A DNA stretch of 52,734 nucleotides from Dyella choica (GTDB taxonomy: Bacteria > Pseudomonadota > Gammaproteobacteria > Xanthomonadales > Rhodanobacteraceae): assembly GCF_003977665.1 (NCBI RefSeq), contig NZ_RYYV01000026.1, positions 1 through 52,734 on the forward strand, in the 5' to 3' direction. A program made the translations under genes and the position numbers. The notes beneath the pieces were generated by a model, which was given only the letters and a program-made list of their open reading frames with translations, was not told the DNA's origin and made no database searches. This document shows positions 16,957 to 25,697 of this stretch, piece by piece. How positions within the stretch are numbered: the first letter of the stretch is position 1; each line of letters opens with the position of its first letter.

Positions 16957-17967
16957 TCAATCGACGATCACCGCCTGTCCGTTGGATACGCCACGTCTTT
17001 TGGCTTCAACACGCTGCGCATATCGCCGCGCCAGCACTGCACACGTCATCAGCTGCATCTGGTGAAACAGCATGATCGGCAACACGATCATGCCCAGCAT
17101 CGGCGCGGGAAACAGCACGTTGGCGATCGGCACGCCGCTGGCCAGGCTCTTCTTGGAGCCGCAGAATACGATGGCGATTTCGTCCTCGCGATCGAAGCCC
17201 AGCACGCGTGAACCGTAACGCGTCGCCAGCAGGGCGATAGCGAGCAGGATGGCATTGACGATCAGCAGGCCACCCAATACAGGCAGCGGAAGCTGCTTCC
17301 ACAAGCCCTGCAGCACGGCCGCGCTGAACGCGGTGTACACCACCAGCAAGACCGATCCCTGGTCGACCAGACCAATCAGAGGGCGATGCCTTTGCACCCA
17401 GCCGCCGATCCAGCGCTGAGCAATCTGTCCGGCCACGAACGGCACGAACAGCTGCAGCACGATGGCGCCAGCCGAGTGCCAGGACATGCCGCCCTGCCCG
17501 TGCGCCTGCACCATCAGCCCCGTCAGCAACGGCGTCACCATGATACCGATCAGGCTCGAAGCCGATGCGGAACACACCGCCGCCGGCACGTTGCCACGCG
17601 CGATCGAAGTGAATGCAATCGAGGATTGCACCGTCGACGGCAAGGTGCACAGAAACAGGATGCCCACGTAAAGTGCCGGCGTAACCAGCGGCAGCAGCAA
17701 GGGCTTGAGCAACAAGCCCAGCAGCGGAAACAGCACAAAGGTGCTGGCAAGCACGGTCAGGTGCAAACGCCAGTTCGTCAGCCCGGCCACCACCGCTTCA
17801 CGCGAGAGCTTGGCGCCGTGCAGGAAAAACAGCAGCGCAATGGCCAGGGTGGTCAGCCCGTCGAACGCCACGGCGGCTCCGCCACGGCTCGGCAGCACGC
17901 TGGCCGTGATCACGCTGGCAATCAGGCAGAGAGTGAAGTTGTCGGGCAGGAAGCGGCGCAGGGACAT
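16957..17967 (-). CDS. SBF-like sodium/bile-acid-type transporter (YfeH family)
   Basis: A 336-residue inner-membrane protein with ten predicted helices, matching the SBF-like CPA family. It opens with MSLRRFLPDNFTLCLIASVITASVLPSRG and contains LLFFLHGAKLSREAV, the CTLPSTVQSSIAFTSIARGN crossover region, and the late motif FCGSKKSLASGVPIANVLF. Substrate is unknown (organic anions by family). It is divergent from a LysR gene that probably regulates it. A C14 tract on its own strand lies about 21 bases before the start codon, between any promoter and the ribosome site. Confidence 0.88.
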   Translation of the reverse strand: MSLRRFLPDNFTLCLIASVITASVLPSRGGAAVAFDGLTTLAIALLFFLHGAKLSREAVVAGLTNWRLHLTVLASTFVLFPLLGLLLKPLLLPLVTPALYVGILFLCTLPSTVQSSIAFTSIARGNVPAAVCSASASSLIGIMVTPLLTGLMVQAHGQGGMSWHSAGAIVLQLFVPFVAGQIAQRWIGGWVQRHRPLIGLVDQGSVLLVVYTAFSAAVLQGLWKQLPLPVLGGLLIVNAILLAIALLATRYGSRVLGFDREDEIAIVFCGSKKSLASGVPIANVLFPAPMLGMIVLPIMLFHQMQLMTCAVLARRYAQRVEAKRRGVSNGQAVIVD

Positions 17968-17988
17968 GGCTGCAAGGACGGGAAATCC

Positions 17989-18002
17989 GGGGGGGGGGGG
18001 GG
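17989..18002 (+). repeat. 14-G homopolymer tract
   Basis: Fourteen consecutive G residues lie between the divergent SBF transporter and LysR genes. It is by far the longest homopolymer seen in the window. Tracts this long are prone to slippage, so the exact length may vary between cells or be a sequencing estimate. Confidence 0.9.
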
Positions 18003-18014
18003 ACGTCGTTATTT

Positions 18015-18049
18015 CAATGCAGAGCCATTGATAACTCCAATCACTTTAT
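18015..18049. promoter_or_regulatory. Candidate LysR operator region
   Basis: The AT-rich gap contains ATAA-N11-TTAT (18031-18049), fitting the T-N11-A rule for LysR binding, and CAATG-N6-CATTG just before it (18015-18030). It lies 19 bases upstream of the LysR start and 48 bases or more from the divergent transporter. Confidence 0.45.
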
Positions 18050-18067
18050 TGTATCTATTGATCCGCT

Positions 18068-18970
18068 ATGGGAATGAATGTCAATCTCCGGCAGTTGCGG
18101 GTCTTCCTGGCGGTAGCGCGGCAGCGCCATTTCCACCGTGCCGCGGAGCATCTGCATCTGAGTCAGCCCGCGGTGAGCAGGCACGTAGCCGAACTGGAGA
18201 GCGAACTGGGCGTACGCCTGTTCGATCGCAGCACGCGCGAGGTGGTGACGACCGAAGCCGGACGCTATCTGGAAAGTGCCATCGAACGCGTACTGGATGA
18301 ACTGGAAGGCGTGCTCGATCACGTGCATTCCGAAGGCGAGCGGCGGCGCGGCAAGATCCGCATCGCCTCGGTACCGACCCTGTCGGCGAGCCTGATGCCG
18401 CTATGCATCGCCGACTGCGCACGCGAATACCCGGAACTCACCATCCAGCTGCATGACCAGACGCAAACCCTGGTGCTGGACAGCGTGCGCGGCGGCGAAG
18501 TGGATTTCGGCGTGGCGATCGAACCGCCTCAGGCCGGTGAATTCGCCAGCGAAGTCATCATGCACGATCCGTTCTGCCTCGCCTGCCGCCCGGATCATCC
18601 GCTGGCACGGCACAAGACCGTGTCGTGGCGGAAGCTGCAAGGGCAGCCATTGGTGCTGCTGGACTATTCTTCCGGCAGCCGGCGCCTGATCGACCAGCTG
18701 CTGCAGAAACACGGTGTAGCTGCGCACGTAGTGCAGCAGACCGGCCATCCCTATACCGCCTTCCGCATGGTGGAAGCTGGACTGGGCGTGACCATAACGC
18801 CCACGCTCTCCTCTCCGCCCACCACGCTTGCGGTACGACCGCTTACCCCCACTGAGCGTCGCGCCGTCACTTTGATCCATCGCCGTCAGCGTTCGCTTTC
18901 GCCTTTAGCGGCACTCGTGTGGAACCGCTTGCGTGAATTGGCGGCGAAGGGTGCGCTCACACCGCGCTGA
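18068..18970 (+). CDS. LysR-family transcriptional regulator
   Basis: A 300-residue regulator. The N-terminal winged helix is clear (NLRQLRVFLAVARQRHFHRAAEHLHLSQPAVSRHVAELESELG), followed by a periplasmic-binding-protein-like effector domain from about residue 92 (GKIRIASVPTLSASLMPLCI). Divergent placement beside the SBF transporter suggests control of that gene and itself. The effector is not predictable. ATG at 18068 or 18074 could be used; neither has a good ribosome site. Confidence 0.93.
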   Translation: MGMNVNLRQLRVFLAVARQRHFHRAAEHLHLSQPAVSRHVAELESELGVRLFDRSTREVVTTEAGRYLESAIERVLDELEGVLDHVHSEGERRRGKIRIASVPTLSASLMPLCIADCAREYPELTIQLHDQTQTLVLDSVRGGEVDFGVAIEPPQAGEFASEVIMHDPFCLACRPDHPLARHKTVSWRKLQGQPLVLLDYSSGSRRLIDQLLQKHGVAAHVVQQTGHPYTAFRMVEAGLGVTITPTLSSPPTTLAVRPLTPTERRAVTLIHRRQRSLSPLAALVWNRLRELAAKGALTPR

Positions 18971-19273
18971 GCACAACGACGGTTTTTCGTCACGCCTCAT
19001 GCACATTCAAGCCCGCTAGAATTTTGCGGGTCACTTATCGTGGACACTTCACTTCGACGCATTCGAAAGGCGCGAAGATGCAGGGGACGCAGCATGAACG
19101 TGGATGCTCACCATGACGGCATTGCGCGATGCGCAACCACCGTCGCTGCTATGGCTGACGTCTAAATCTCTTAAGGGGAATCACACGAATACCTCGATCA
19201 ACGCTGCATAAGCTCCGTTGAACCGTGTTCGGCGTCGCGCTTGCATCCTCTTAAAGAGGATTCAGGAGATGAC
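18971..19273 (+). other. Leader region before the HAD-fold gene, with a possible 23-codon leader ORF
   Basis: This 303-bp gap holds a short open frame at 19094-19165 (MNVDAHHDGIARCATTVAAM, then three more residues) with AGGGGA seven bases upstream. A perfect hairpin, TTGCGC-GAT-GCGCAA (19122-19136), lies inside it. A 15-bp palindrome, TCCTCTT-A-AAGAGGA (19246-19260), sits just before the ribosome site of the next gene and may be an operator. Coding of the short frame is unproven. Confidence 0.3.
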
Positions 19274-20521
19274 ATGGAAACGAAATCGGCACAAGTCGAT
19301 TACGAAGAACTTTCGCGGCGCTGGCTGCCATTACCGCAAACCGTGTGGTCGATGACGCAGGAGCAGCCTCATCCCAGCGGCAGGCGCCTTGCATTGGCGT
19401 CCGACATCGAAGGCCCCCTGGTGCTGGGAGACCTCGTGCTGGAAGCACTGGCTGAGGCAGTTCGCCCGGCAGGCTCAGATCCAGGAAAGACTCCTCCCTA
19501 TGGTGCGCTCATTTATCGAGCCTCATACGATGTCTTCAACCAGATGACTGGCGCAACCGACAAGCACTTGCTGGGTCGGACCCACGGAACGAAACCGTCA
19601 CTGCAAGAGGGTGCGGATACCATCCTCGCTCTTCCCTGGCTTCTGGCTTGCGGGGTCGATTCGGCCAGCCTTGCGCTCAGGGCGCGGCGTGCCATGCCGT
19701 CACCCGGCATATTGGCATTGACGCAGGCCATGGATGGATGGGGAATTTGTTTACGAGGCATCACCACTGCGCCGGGAAGCCCGTATCGCGAAGCGCTTCA
19801 AGACATCGGCATCGCGGTCGGAACGCGTGTATCCGGCTCCATGTTTCCTTTGGACGAGATTCATGACGCCTTGATCGCGGCGGACCGGTGGGAAGTTGAA
19901 ATGGGAGCGGTCAAACGCTTTCTCTCCGACGCCTGTGACTTGATCGACACCCATGTAGTCCAAACGTCAACTCCCGGCCCAAAGCAACCTGCGCTCTCGG
20001 TGGATGGCAAAGCATCCTTGATGGAACGCATCGTCACCCATTACCGCGACGATTTGGGGCTGTCCTGGATGCCGGGATGCACTCAAGGGTCCGGCAGCTT
20101 GCTCGGCCAGCTTCTCACCCGGTGCTTTGTGATAGGTGACCGTGCGAAGGCGGCGCTCGCGCTAGCCTTTGGCCGCAGCATCAAGCGACAGCACCCTGGC
20201 TGCCGTTTGGTGGCCATGGGAGATGGGCTTAACGATGCCTACATGCTTAGGCACGCACCGGTTTCCTTTGGCATCAACGGCGCCCACGCGGCGTGTGCCG
20301 CCAAGATCGGAGTAATTACCCGCAATATGGCCTGCATGGCACCCGTGCTGCAAGATCTTGCCCGGGGCGAATCCGACCTCGATCGCATCATCGGTCGCGC
20401 AAACGCGCAAGCCCGTGGCGAAGCCTTCTTTCACCGCGGCGGCATGGCGGTCCCGGCAGCATTGCTGGAACAACACGATGCCATGAAAGCTCATCTGCGC
20501 GGCAGCCATGTGACTTATTGA
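19274..20521 (+). CDS. HAD-superfamily protein, EhaR-like
   Basis: A 415-residue soluble protein. The start at 19274 has CAGGAG five bases upstream. Motif I near residue 44 reads LASDIEGPLVLGDLV, with glutamate-glycine where ordinary HAD phosphatases have a second aspartate and threonine. Motif IV reads VAMGDGLNDAYML near 315, and a lysine lies at GRSIKRQHPG just before it. The D-x-EGP opening resembles proteins I recall as EhaR (methanogen hydrogenase-cluster HAD proteins). A phosphatase-like reaction is plausible but unproven. It stands alone between a LysR and a GST gene. Confidence 0.6.
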   Translation: METKSAQVDYEELSRRWLPLPQTVWSMTQEQPHPSGRRLALASDIEGPLVLGDLVLEALAEAVRPAGSDPGKTPPYGALIYRASYDVFNQMTGATDKHLLGRTHGTKPSLQEGADTILALPWLLACGVDSASLALRARRAMPSPGILALTQAMDGWGICLRGITTAPGSPYREALQDIGIAVGTRVSGSMFPLDEIHDALIAADRWEVEMGAVKRFLSDACDLIDTHVVQTSTPGPKQPALSVDGKASLMERIVTHYRDDLGLSWMPGCTQGSGSLLGQLLTRCFVIGDRAKAALALAFGRSIKRQHPGCRLVAMGDGLNDAYMLRHAPVSFGINGAHAACAAKIGVITRNMACMAPVLQDLARGESDLDRIIGRANAQARGEAFFHRGGMAVPAALLEQHDAMKAHLRGSHVTY

Positions 20522-20718
20522 TCTGCACGAAGATGCAGAGCATCCGCCGGAGTCGGTTGGCAAGCAACACATGGCTCATTGGGCGTTTCGCGACAAACTC
20601 ATTGCGCGGTGCTACACGTTTTTGAAACGGAAAAGTTCATCCTTCATGACAGTCACATCCACCGGGAGCGGAGAGCCATATAGTTCATCGCCTGGCACTG
20701 CATGAGAGGACCAAGAAC

Positions 20719-21429
20719 ATGCGCTACGAACTCTACTACTGGACCGGCATCCAGGGCCGCGGGGAGTACGTGCGCCTCGCGCTCGAAGACGCCGGCGCCG
20801 ATTACATCGATGTGGCGCGTGAGCGCGGCGACAAGGTGATGACGCCGTTCCTGCGCGGCACGCGGGATGGCGCCTTGCCGTTCGCACCGCCGTTTCTCAA
20901 GGCCGGTCGCCTGGTGATTGCGCAAACACCCACCATCCTGGCTTATCTCGGTCCGCATCTGGGATTAGTGCCAGGCGGGCAAATGGCGGAGATCTACGCG
21001 CAGCAGTTGCAGCTGACGATTGCCGATTTCGTGGCGGAAATCCACGACACCCACCATCCGATCGCAGTCGATCTGTATTACGAACAGCAGCGCGCCGCCG
21101 CGCGCAAGCGCAGCCAGGCGTTTCGCGAGGACCGGCTGCCGAAATTCCTCGGCTACTTCGAACAGGTACTGGAGCGCGGCAACGGACGGCAAGCACTTAC
21201 GCGCCATTCGTATGTCGATCTTTCGCTGTTCCAGCTGATCAGCGGACTGGACTACGCCTTTCCCAATGCGATGCGCCGCATGCGCAAACGGATTCCACGA
21301 CTGCGCGCACTGGCCGAACGCATTGCCGAACGGCCAAATATTGCAGCCTATCTTGCTTCGCCCCGGCGCATTCCATTCAATCAGCAAGGCGTCTTTCGCC
21401 ACTACGCCGAGCTGGATCCCGCGCGCTGA
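20719..21429 (+). CDS. Glutathione S-transferase family protein
   Basis: A 236-residue GST-fold protein. The N-terminal domain (MRYELYYWTGIQGRGEYVRLALEDAG) resembles sigma/pi-type GSTs, where the tyrosine near residue 7 contacts glutathione; IAQTPTILAYLGPHLGL is the glutathione-binding edge, with Q-T replacing the more usual E-S. The all-helical C-terminal domain includes RHSYVDLSLFQLISGL. GAGAGGA precedes the ATG by nine bases. It is probably cytosolic detoxification; substrate unknown. Confidence 0.85.
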   Translation: MRYELYYWTGIQGRGEYVRLALEDAGADYIDVARERGDKVMTPFLRGTRDGALPFAPPFLKAGRLVIAQTPTILAYLGPHLGLVPGGQMAEIYAQQLQLTIADFVAEIHDTHHPIAVDLYYEQQRAAARKRSQAFREDRLPKFLGYFEQVLERGNGRQALTRHSYVDLSLFQLISGLDYAFPNAMRRMRKRIPRLRALAERIAERPNIAAYLASPRRIPFNQQGVFRHYAELDPAR

Positions 21430-21475
21430 AGGCGCACCAGCTTGTAAGGACATTACGAAATGCATGCGCGGCAAA

Positions 21476-21499
21476 GCTGGGATTGCCATCCCAGCCTAC
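21476..21499 (-). repeat. Single perfect REP-like GTAG palindrome
   Basis: GCTGGGAT-TGCC-ATCCCAGC is a perfect 8-bp stem followed by CTAC (GTAG on the minus strand). It lies between the 3' ends of a GST and an EamA gene, five bases past the EamA stop. Confidence 0.85.
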
Positions 21500-21504
21500 G
21501 CCGG

Positions 21505-21936
21505 TCAGAACAACGCGATCACCAGCGAGCCGGCGACGATGAGCAGGCCGCCGACCAGCACCGACCAGCTTGGCTTTTCTCCCAGCACCAGCAGACCGAG
21601 CACGATCGCAATGGCCACGCTGAGCTTGTCGATCGGCGCTACTTTGCTCACTGGTCCCAATTGCAGCGCACGGTAGTAACACAGCCAGGAAAGTCCAGTG
21701 GCAATGCCTGAAAGCACCAGGAACACCCAGCTGTGCCATGGCCAACCGGACGGCTTGGCCCATTCCGCCCGCAGGCTGAGAATGCCCGCGGTCACCGCGA
21801 GTATCACCAGGGTGCGAATGAAAGTAGCGAGATTGGAATTGATGCCCGCCACGCCAAGCTTGCCGAACAACGCCGTGAGCGCGGCGAAGATCGCCGAGCC
21901 CAGGGCGAACAACAGCCAGCTTTCGCGCAGGTTCAT
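21505..21936 (-). CDS. Half-size EamA-domain membrane protein
   Basis: A 143-residue protein with about five predicted membrane helices and a single EamA repeat (ends YYRALQLGPVSKVAPIDKLSVAIAIVLGLLVLGEKPSW). Full EamA carriers have two repeats, so this should work as a dimer, as small multidrug-resistance-type proteins do. It follows the DUF2782 gene by ten bases on the same strand and is probably co-transcribed. It seems complete and not truncated, since single-repeat EamA proteins of this length are common. Confidence 0.85.
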   Translation of the reverse strand: MNLRESWLLFALGSAIFAALTALFGKLGVAGINSNLATFIRTLVILAVTAGILSLRAEWAKPSGWPWHSWVFLVLSGIATGLSWLCYYRALQLGPVSKVAPIDKLSVAIAIVLGLLVLGEKPSWSVLVGGLLIVAGSLVIALF

Positions 21937-21946
21937 CCCCAGAATG

Positions 21947-22480
21947 TCAGTGACCGTCGTCTTCCGCCGACGATTCCGATGCGGGCTTGTGATTGCCCCA
22001 TTGCAGGATGTTGTACTGGACCGGTTTCACCCGCGTGCGGCTGACCGGATCGAACATGTAGCCGTTTTCATCCACGTTGTACACCTGCTGCGGACCGTGC
22101 TTGGGCGTCACTACCACCATGTAGACGCGGCCGTTCTGGCGATATTCCTGGATGGTGTTCTCACCCTCCTGCCGCACCGACACGTCCGGTGGCGTCTGGC
22201 CGTTAGCGTCGCGCGGCGCGGGAACACCTGCGACTTTCGGCACCGGGATGGGCTTGCCCGGCAAATGGCTGGGTTCCAGCTCGGCCGGACTGGATACGGG
22301 CTTACTGCTGGTGCTGGCCGCAGCTGGCGCCTTGGCCGGATTCACGCCCGGATCGTTCATGCCCGGCGGCGGTGGCGCGGGTGCGAAATGCGGCGTACCG
22401 GAAGAAGTCGAAGCGTTCTGCGCGAAGGCCGAAGAGGCGGCCAGTAAAGTAAGGGCTAGCAAGCAAGCTGCATGTTTCAT
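21947..22480 (-). CDS. DUF2782-type exported protein
   Basis: A 177-residue protein with a signal peptide (MKHAACLLALTLLAASSAFA), a proline/alanine-rich linker (residues 30-80), and a compact C-terminal domain beginning PDVSVRQEGENTIQEYRQNGRVYMVVVTPKHGPQQVYNVDENG. The last part matches DUF2782, a small domain of unknown function typically found beside polA in Xanthomonadales. It is divergent from polA with a 119-bp gap. Confidence 0.85.
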   Translation of the reverse strand: MKHAACLLALTLLAASSAFAQNASTSSGTPHFAPAPPPPGMNDPGVNPAKAPAAASTSSKPVSSPAELEPSHLPGKPIPVPKVAGVPAPRDANGQTPPDVSVRQEGENTIQEYRQNGRVYMVVVTPKHGPQQVYNVDENGYMFDPVSRTRVKPVQYNILQWGNHKPASESSAEDDGH

Positions 22481-22599
22481 GGCGGGGAAACCTCGTCAAG
22501 GTCACAAAAGCATAACAGTGCATGGTTCGCCCGGCGGTGAATGGCCGGGATGCCATGTGCCCCAGGCTATTCCGGCTTGACTCCCTTAGAATCCCCCGC

Positions 22600-25344
22600 A
22601 TGCCAAAACTCACGCTTATCGACGGTTCGTCGTACCTCTACCGCGCCTTCCACGCGCTGCCCCCCTTGAGCAACGCCAAGGGTGAACCCACCGGCGCCTT
22701 GTTCGGTGTGGTCAACATGCTACGCGCCACGCTGAAGGCCAAGCCCGACTACGTCGCGTTTGTCAGCGACGCCCCGGGACCTACCTTCCGCAATGTACTG
22801 TACGAGCAATACAAGGCGAACCGTCCGCCCATGCCAGACGACCTGCGCGCGCAGATCGAGCCGATGCTGAAAATCGTCGGTGCGCTGGGTTTTCCGATCC
22901 TGCGCGTCTCCGGAGTCGAAGCCGACGACGTGATCGGCACACTGGCGAGCCAGGCGCACGAGCATGGGGTTGAGGTGCTGATTTCCACCGGCGACAAGGA
23001 CCTCGCGCAGCTGGTGCGCACCGGCATAACCCTGATCAACACGATGACCAACACCACCATGGACAGCGCGGGGGTGATGGATAAATTCGGCGTGAAGCCG
23101 GAGCAGATCGTCGACTTCCTCAGTCTCACCGGCGATACCGTCGACAACGTGCCCGGCGTGAGCAAATGTGGCCCGAAGACCGCCGCGAAATGGCTGGCCG
23201 AATACGGCTCGCTGGACGGGGTGATGGCGAATGCCGACAAAGTCGGCGGCAAGATCGGCGAGTACCTGCGCGAAGCGCTGCCGGCGTTGCCGTTGTCGCG
23301 TCAGCTGGTCACGATCAAGACCGACGTGCCGCTGGATTTCACCGTGCCGCAGCTGATGTTGCGCGAGCCCGATGTCGAAGCCTTGCGCGAGCTGTACACG
23401 CGCTATGAATTCAAGGCTGCACTGAAAGAGCTCGATGGCACCACCGCAGAGACCATCACTGCGCCCCCGCCTGCCACGGCGACCGGCGTTGGGCCGGCAC
23501 CAGCACCCGCCGCAGCCAAGCCAAGCATCGCATCGGGCAAGGGCGAATACGAGCTGGTCACGACCCAGGCGCAGCTCGATGCCTGGCTGGCGCGCCTCCA
23601 GCAGGCACCGTTGATCGCCTTCGATACCGAAACCACCAGCCTGGATTCGATGCAGGCGGATATTGTCGGCGTCAGTCTCTGCGTGGAATCTTGCAAGGCC
23701 TGCTATATCCCGCTGGCGCACGATTATCCGGGCGCGCCTCAGCAACTGCCGCGCGACCTGGTGTTGGCCGCGCTCAAGCCGATTCTCGAAGACCCGACGC
23801 GCCCGAAAGTCGGCCAGCACGCCAAGTACGACATGAACATCCTGTCGCACTACGGCATCGCGGTGCAGGGCCTGAAGCACGACACCATGCTGGAATCCTA
23901 CGTGTGGAACGCCACCGCCACTCGTCACGACATGGATTCGCTGGCCAAGCGCTATCTCGACTACGAGACGGTCAAATACGAAGCCGTCGCCGGCAAGGGC
24001 GCCAAGCAGATTTCGTTCTCGCAGGTGGACCTGGACACCGCTTGCAACTATGCCGCCGAGGATGCCGACATCACCTTGCGCCTGCATCATGCGCTGTGGC
24101 CGCAACTGGAAAGCGAACCGAAACTGCGCCAAGTCTACGAGAAAATCGAAATACCGCTGGTGCCGGTATTGGCGGGCATGGAACAGCGCGGCGTACTGAT
24201 CGACGTGAATGAGCTGCGCAAGCAAAGCCAGCATCTGGGCAAGCGCATGCATGAGCTGCAGCAGGAAGCGTGGCAGTCGGCCGGACACGAGTTCAACCTC
24301 GATTCGCCCAAGCAGTTGCAGGCCATCCTGTTCGACGAACTTGGTTTGCCGGCCAAATTGAAAACACCGACCGGGCAGCCGTCCACCAACGAGGAAGCGC
24401 TCGAGGCGATCGCGCACGAGCATGCACTGCCGCGACTGATCCTGGACTACCGCGGCCTGGCCAAGCTGCGTTCCACCTATACGGAAAAGCTCGCTGAAAT
24501 CGTCAATCCGCGCACCGGGCGCGTGCACACCAGCTACCACCAGGGCGCGGTGGCGACGGGGCGCATTTCTTCCACCGACCCCAATCTGCAGAACATCCCG
24601 GTACGCACCGAGGAAGGCCGGCGCATCCGCCAGGCGTTCATCGCCCCCGAGGGCTGGCAGGTGATGGCGGCGGACTACTCGCAAATCGAACTGCGCATCA
24701 TGGCGCACCTGTCCGGCGACGAAGGTTTGCTGCGCGCCTTCCATGCCGGCGATGACATCCACCGCGCCACTGCTGCGGAAGTGTTCGGCCTGGAACCGGA
24801 GGCGGTGAGCAGCAACCAGCGCCGCGCCGCCAAGGCGATCAACTTCGGCCTGATGTACGGCATGAGTGCATTTGGTCTTGCACGCCAGCTCGGCATCGAC
24901 CGCGGCGAGGCCAGCGATTACATGGCACGCTATTTCTCGCGCTATCCCGGCGTGCATGCCTTCATGGACGCCACGCGCGAGCAGGCGCATCGTGACGGCT
25001 ACGTTGAAACCCTGTTCGGGCGGCGCCTTTACCTGGAGAACTTGAGCTCACGCAACCAGGCTCTGCGCGCCGGTGCCGAACGCGCCGCCGTGAACGCACC
25101 GATGCAGGGCACCGCCGCCGACATCATCAAGCGCGCCATGATAGCCGTGGCCGCCTGGCTGAAAGGCCGCGACGACGCGCACATGCTCATGCAGGTGCAC
25201 GACGAACTGGTGTTCGAAGTGCGGGCCGATGCAGTTCAGACCGTGCGCGAAGCGATTCGGCAGCATATGTCCGGTGCAGCGGAACTGCGCGTACCGCTAG
25301 TCGTGGAGATCGGCGCCGGCAAAAACTGGGATGAAGCGCATTGA
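22600..25344 (+). CDS. polA: DNA polymerase I
   Basis: A 914-residue enzyme for Okazaki-fragment maturation and repair. The 5'-3' exonuclease occupies about residues 1-295 (LIDGSSYLYRAFHALP, VEADDVIGTLA, STGDKDLAQLV). The proofreading domain starts near 325 and keeps its acidic residues (FDTETTSLDSM; NYAAEDADITLRLH). The polymerase domain has motif A (DYSQIELRIMAHLSGD), motif B (RRAAKAINFGLMYGMS) and motif C (MQVHDELVFEV). The start at 22600 gives the standard opening MPKLTLIDG; a longer open frame upstream has no family content. A small-RNA candidate follows. Confidence 0.98.
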   Translation: MPKLTLIDGSSYLYRAFHALPPLSNAKGEPTGALFGVVNMLRATLKAKPDYVAFVSDAPGPTFRNVLYEQYKANRPPMPDDLRAQIEPMLKIVGALGFPILRVSGVEADDVIGTLASQAHEHGVEVLISTGDKDLAQLVRTGITLINTMTNTTMDSAGVMDKFGVKPEQIVDFLSLTGDTVDNVPGVSKCGPKTAAKWLAEYGSLDGVMANADKVGGKIGEYLREALPALPLSRQLVTIKTDVPLDFTVPQLMLREPDVEALRELYTRYEFKAALKELDGTTAETITAPPPATATGVGPAPAPAAAKPSIASGKGEYELVTTQAQLDAWLARLQQAPLIAFDTETTSLDSMQADIVGVSLCVESCKACYIPLAHDYPGAPQQLPRDLVLAALKPILEDPTRPKVGQHAKYDMNILSHYGIAVQGLKHDTMLESYVWNATATRHDMDSLAKRYLDYETVKYEAVAGKGAKQISFSQVDLDTACNYAAEDADITLRLHHALWPQLESEPKLRQVYEKIEIPLVPVLAGMEQRGVLIDVNELRKQSQHLGKRMHELQQEAWQSAGHEFNLDSPKQLQAILFDELGLPAKLKTPTGQPSTNEEALEAIAHEHALPRLILDYRGLAKLRSTYTEKLAEIVNPRTGRVHTSYHQGAVATGRISSTDPNLQNIPVRTEEGRRIRQAFIAPEGWQVMAADYSQIELRIMAHLSGDEGLLRAFHAGDDIHRATAAEVFGLEPEAVSSNQRRAAKAINFGLMYGMSAFGLARQLGIDRGEASDYMARYFSRYPGVHAFMDATREQAHRDGYVETLFGRRLYLENLSSRNQALRAGAERAAVNAPMQGTAADIIKRAMIAVAAWLKGRDDAHMLMQVHDELVFEVRADAVQTVREAIRQHMSGAAELRVPLVVEIGAGKNWDEAH

Positions 25345-25476
25345 TGAGGCGGCGCGCTTGCTCCCTGGCGCGAAGAATTGGGGTGGCGCGTATCGCTGCA
25401 TGAATCACTGCTGACCATCCACCACTCTTTGCATGGCCTCATGCAACTTTTTCGGCCGTGCCGTGTTCTAACGCTT

Positions 25477-25602
25477 GGATGCACGCAACGGCATCCCCCT
25501 GGCGCCCACCTCCCTGGGTCGCCACCCGGAATCGGCCCTCTCCCCTGGGTCGCCGATTCCCCGGCCCCGCGGACTTCCCCCTAAAGTTCGCGGGGCCCTT
25601 TC
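25477..25602 (+). ncRNA. Candidate small RNA with C-rich hairpin loops downstream of polA (sX13-like)
   Basis: Four hairpins stand in a row. H1 is GGATGC/GCATCC (25477-25496). H2 is GGCG-CCCA / TGGG-T-CGCC with loop CCTCCC (25501-25523). H3 is GGAATCGG/CCGATTCC with inner CCC/GGG and loop TCTCCCCT (25528-25560). H4 has a 14-bp stem with one G-T pair and loop CCCCCTA (25563-25597), followed by CTTTC, so it is terminator-like. Three exposed C-rich loops are the hallmark I recall for Xanthomonas sX13. Spot 42 and ErsA also lie next to polA. TCTAAC at 25467-25472 could be the -10 box. Boundaries are estimates. Confidence 0.65.
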
Positions 25603-25697
25603 GTATCCGGCGCTTTATCTTGCCCTGCGTCAGGACAGATGGCAGGTAAGCCGTTAGGATGGTGTTGTTGGGCCGGCCACCGCGCCCTGGCCAAACC

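Noticed and set aside
21505-21936. Half-size EamA gene as a truncated pseudogene
   Set aside because: Single-repeat EamA proteins of about 140 residues are common and this one has a normal start, ends and helix pattern.
22522-22599. 26-residue N-terminal extension of polA
   Set aside because: The conserved N-terminus of DNA polymerase I begins at 22600 (MPKLTLIDG). The extra residues match nothing in the family.
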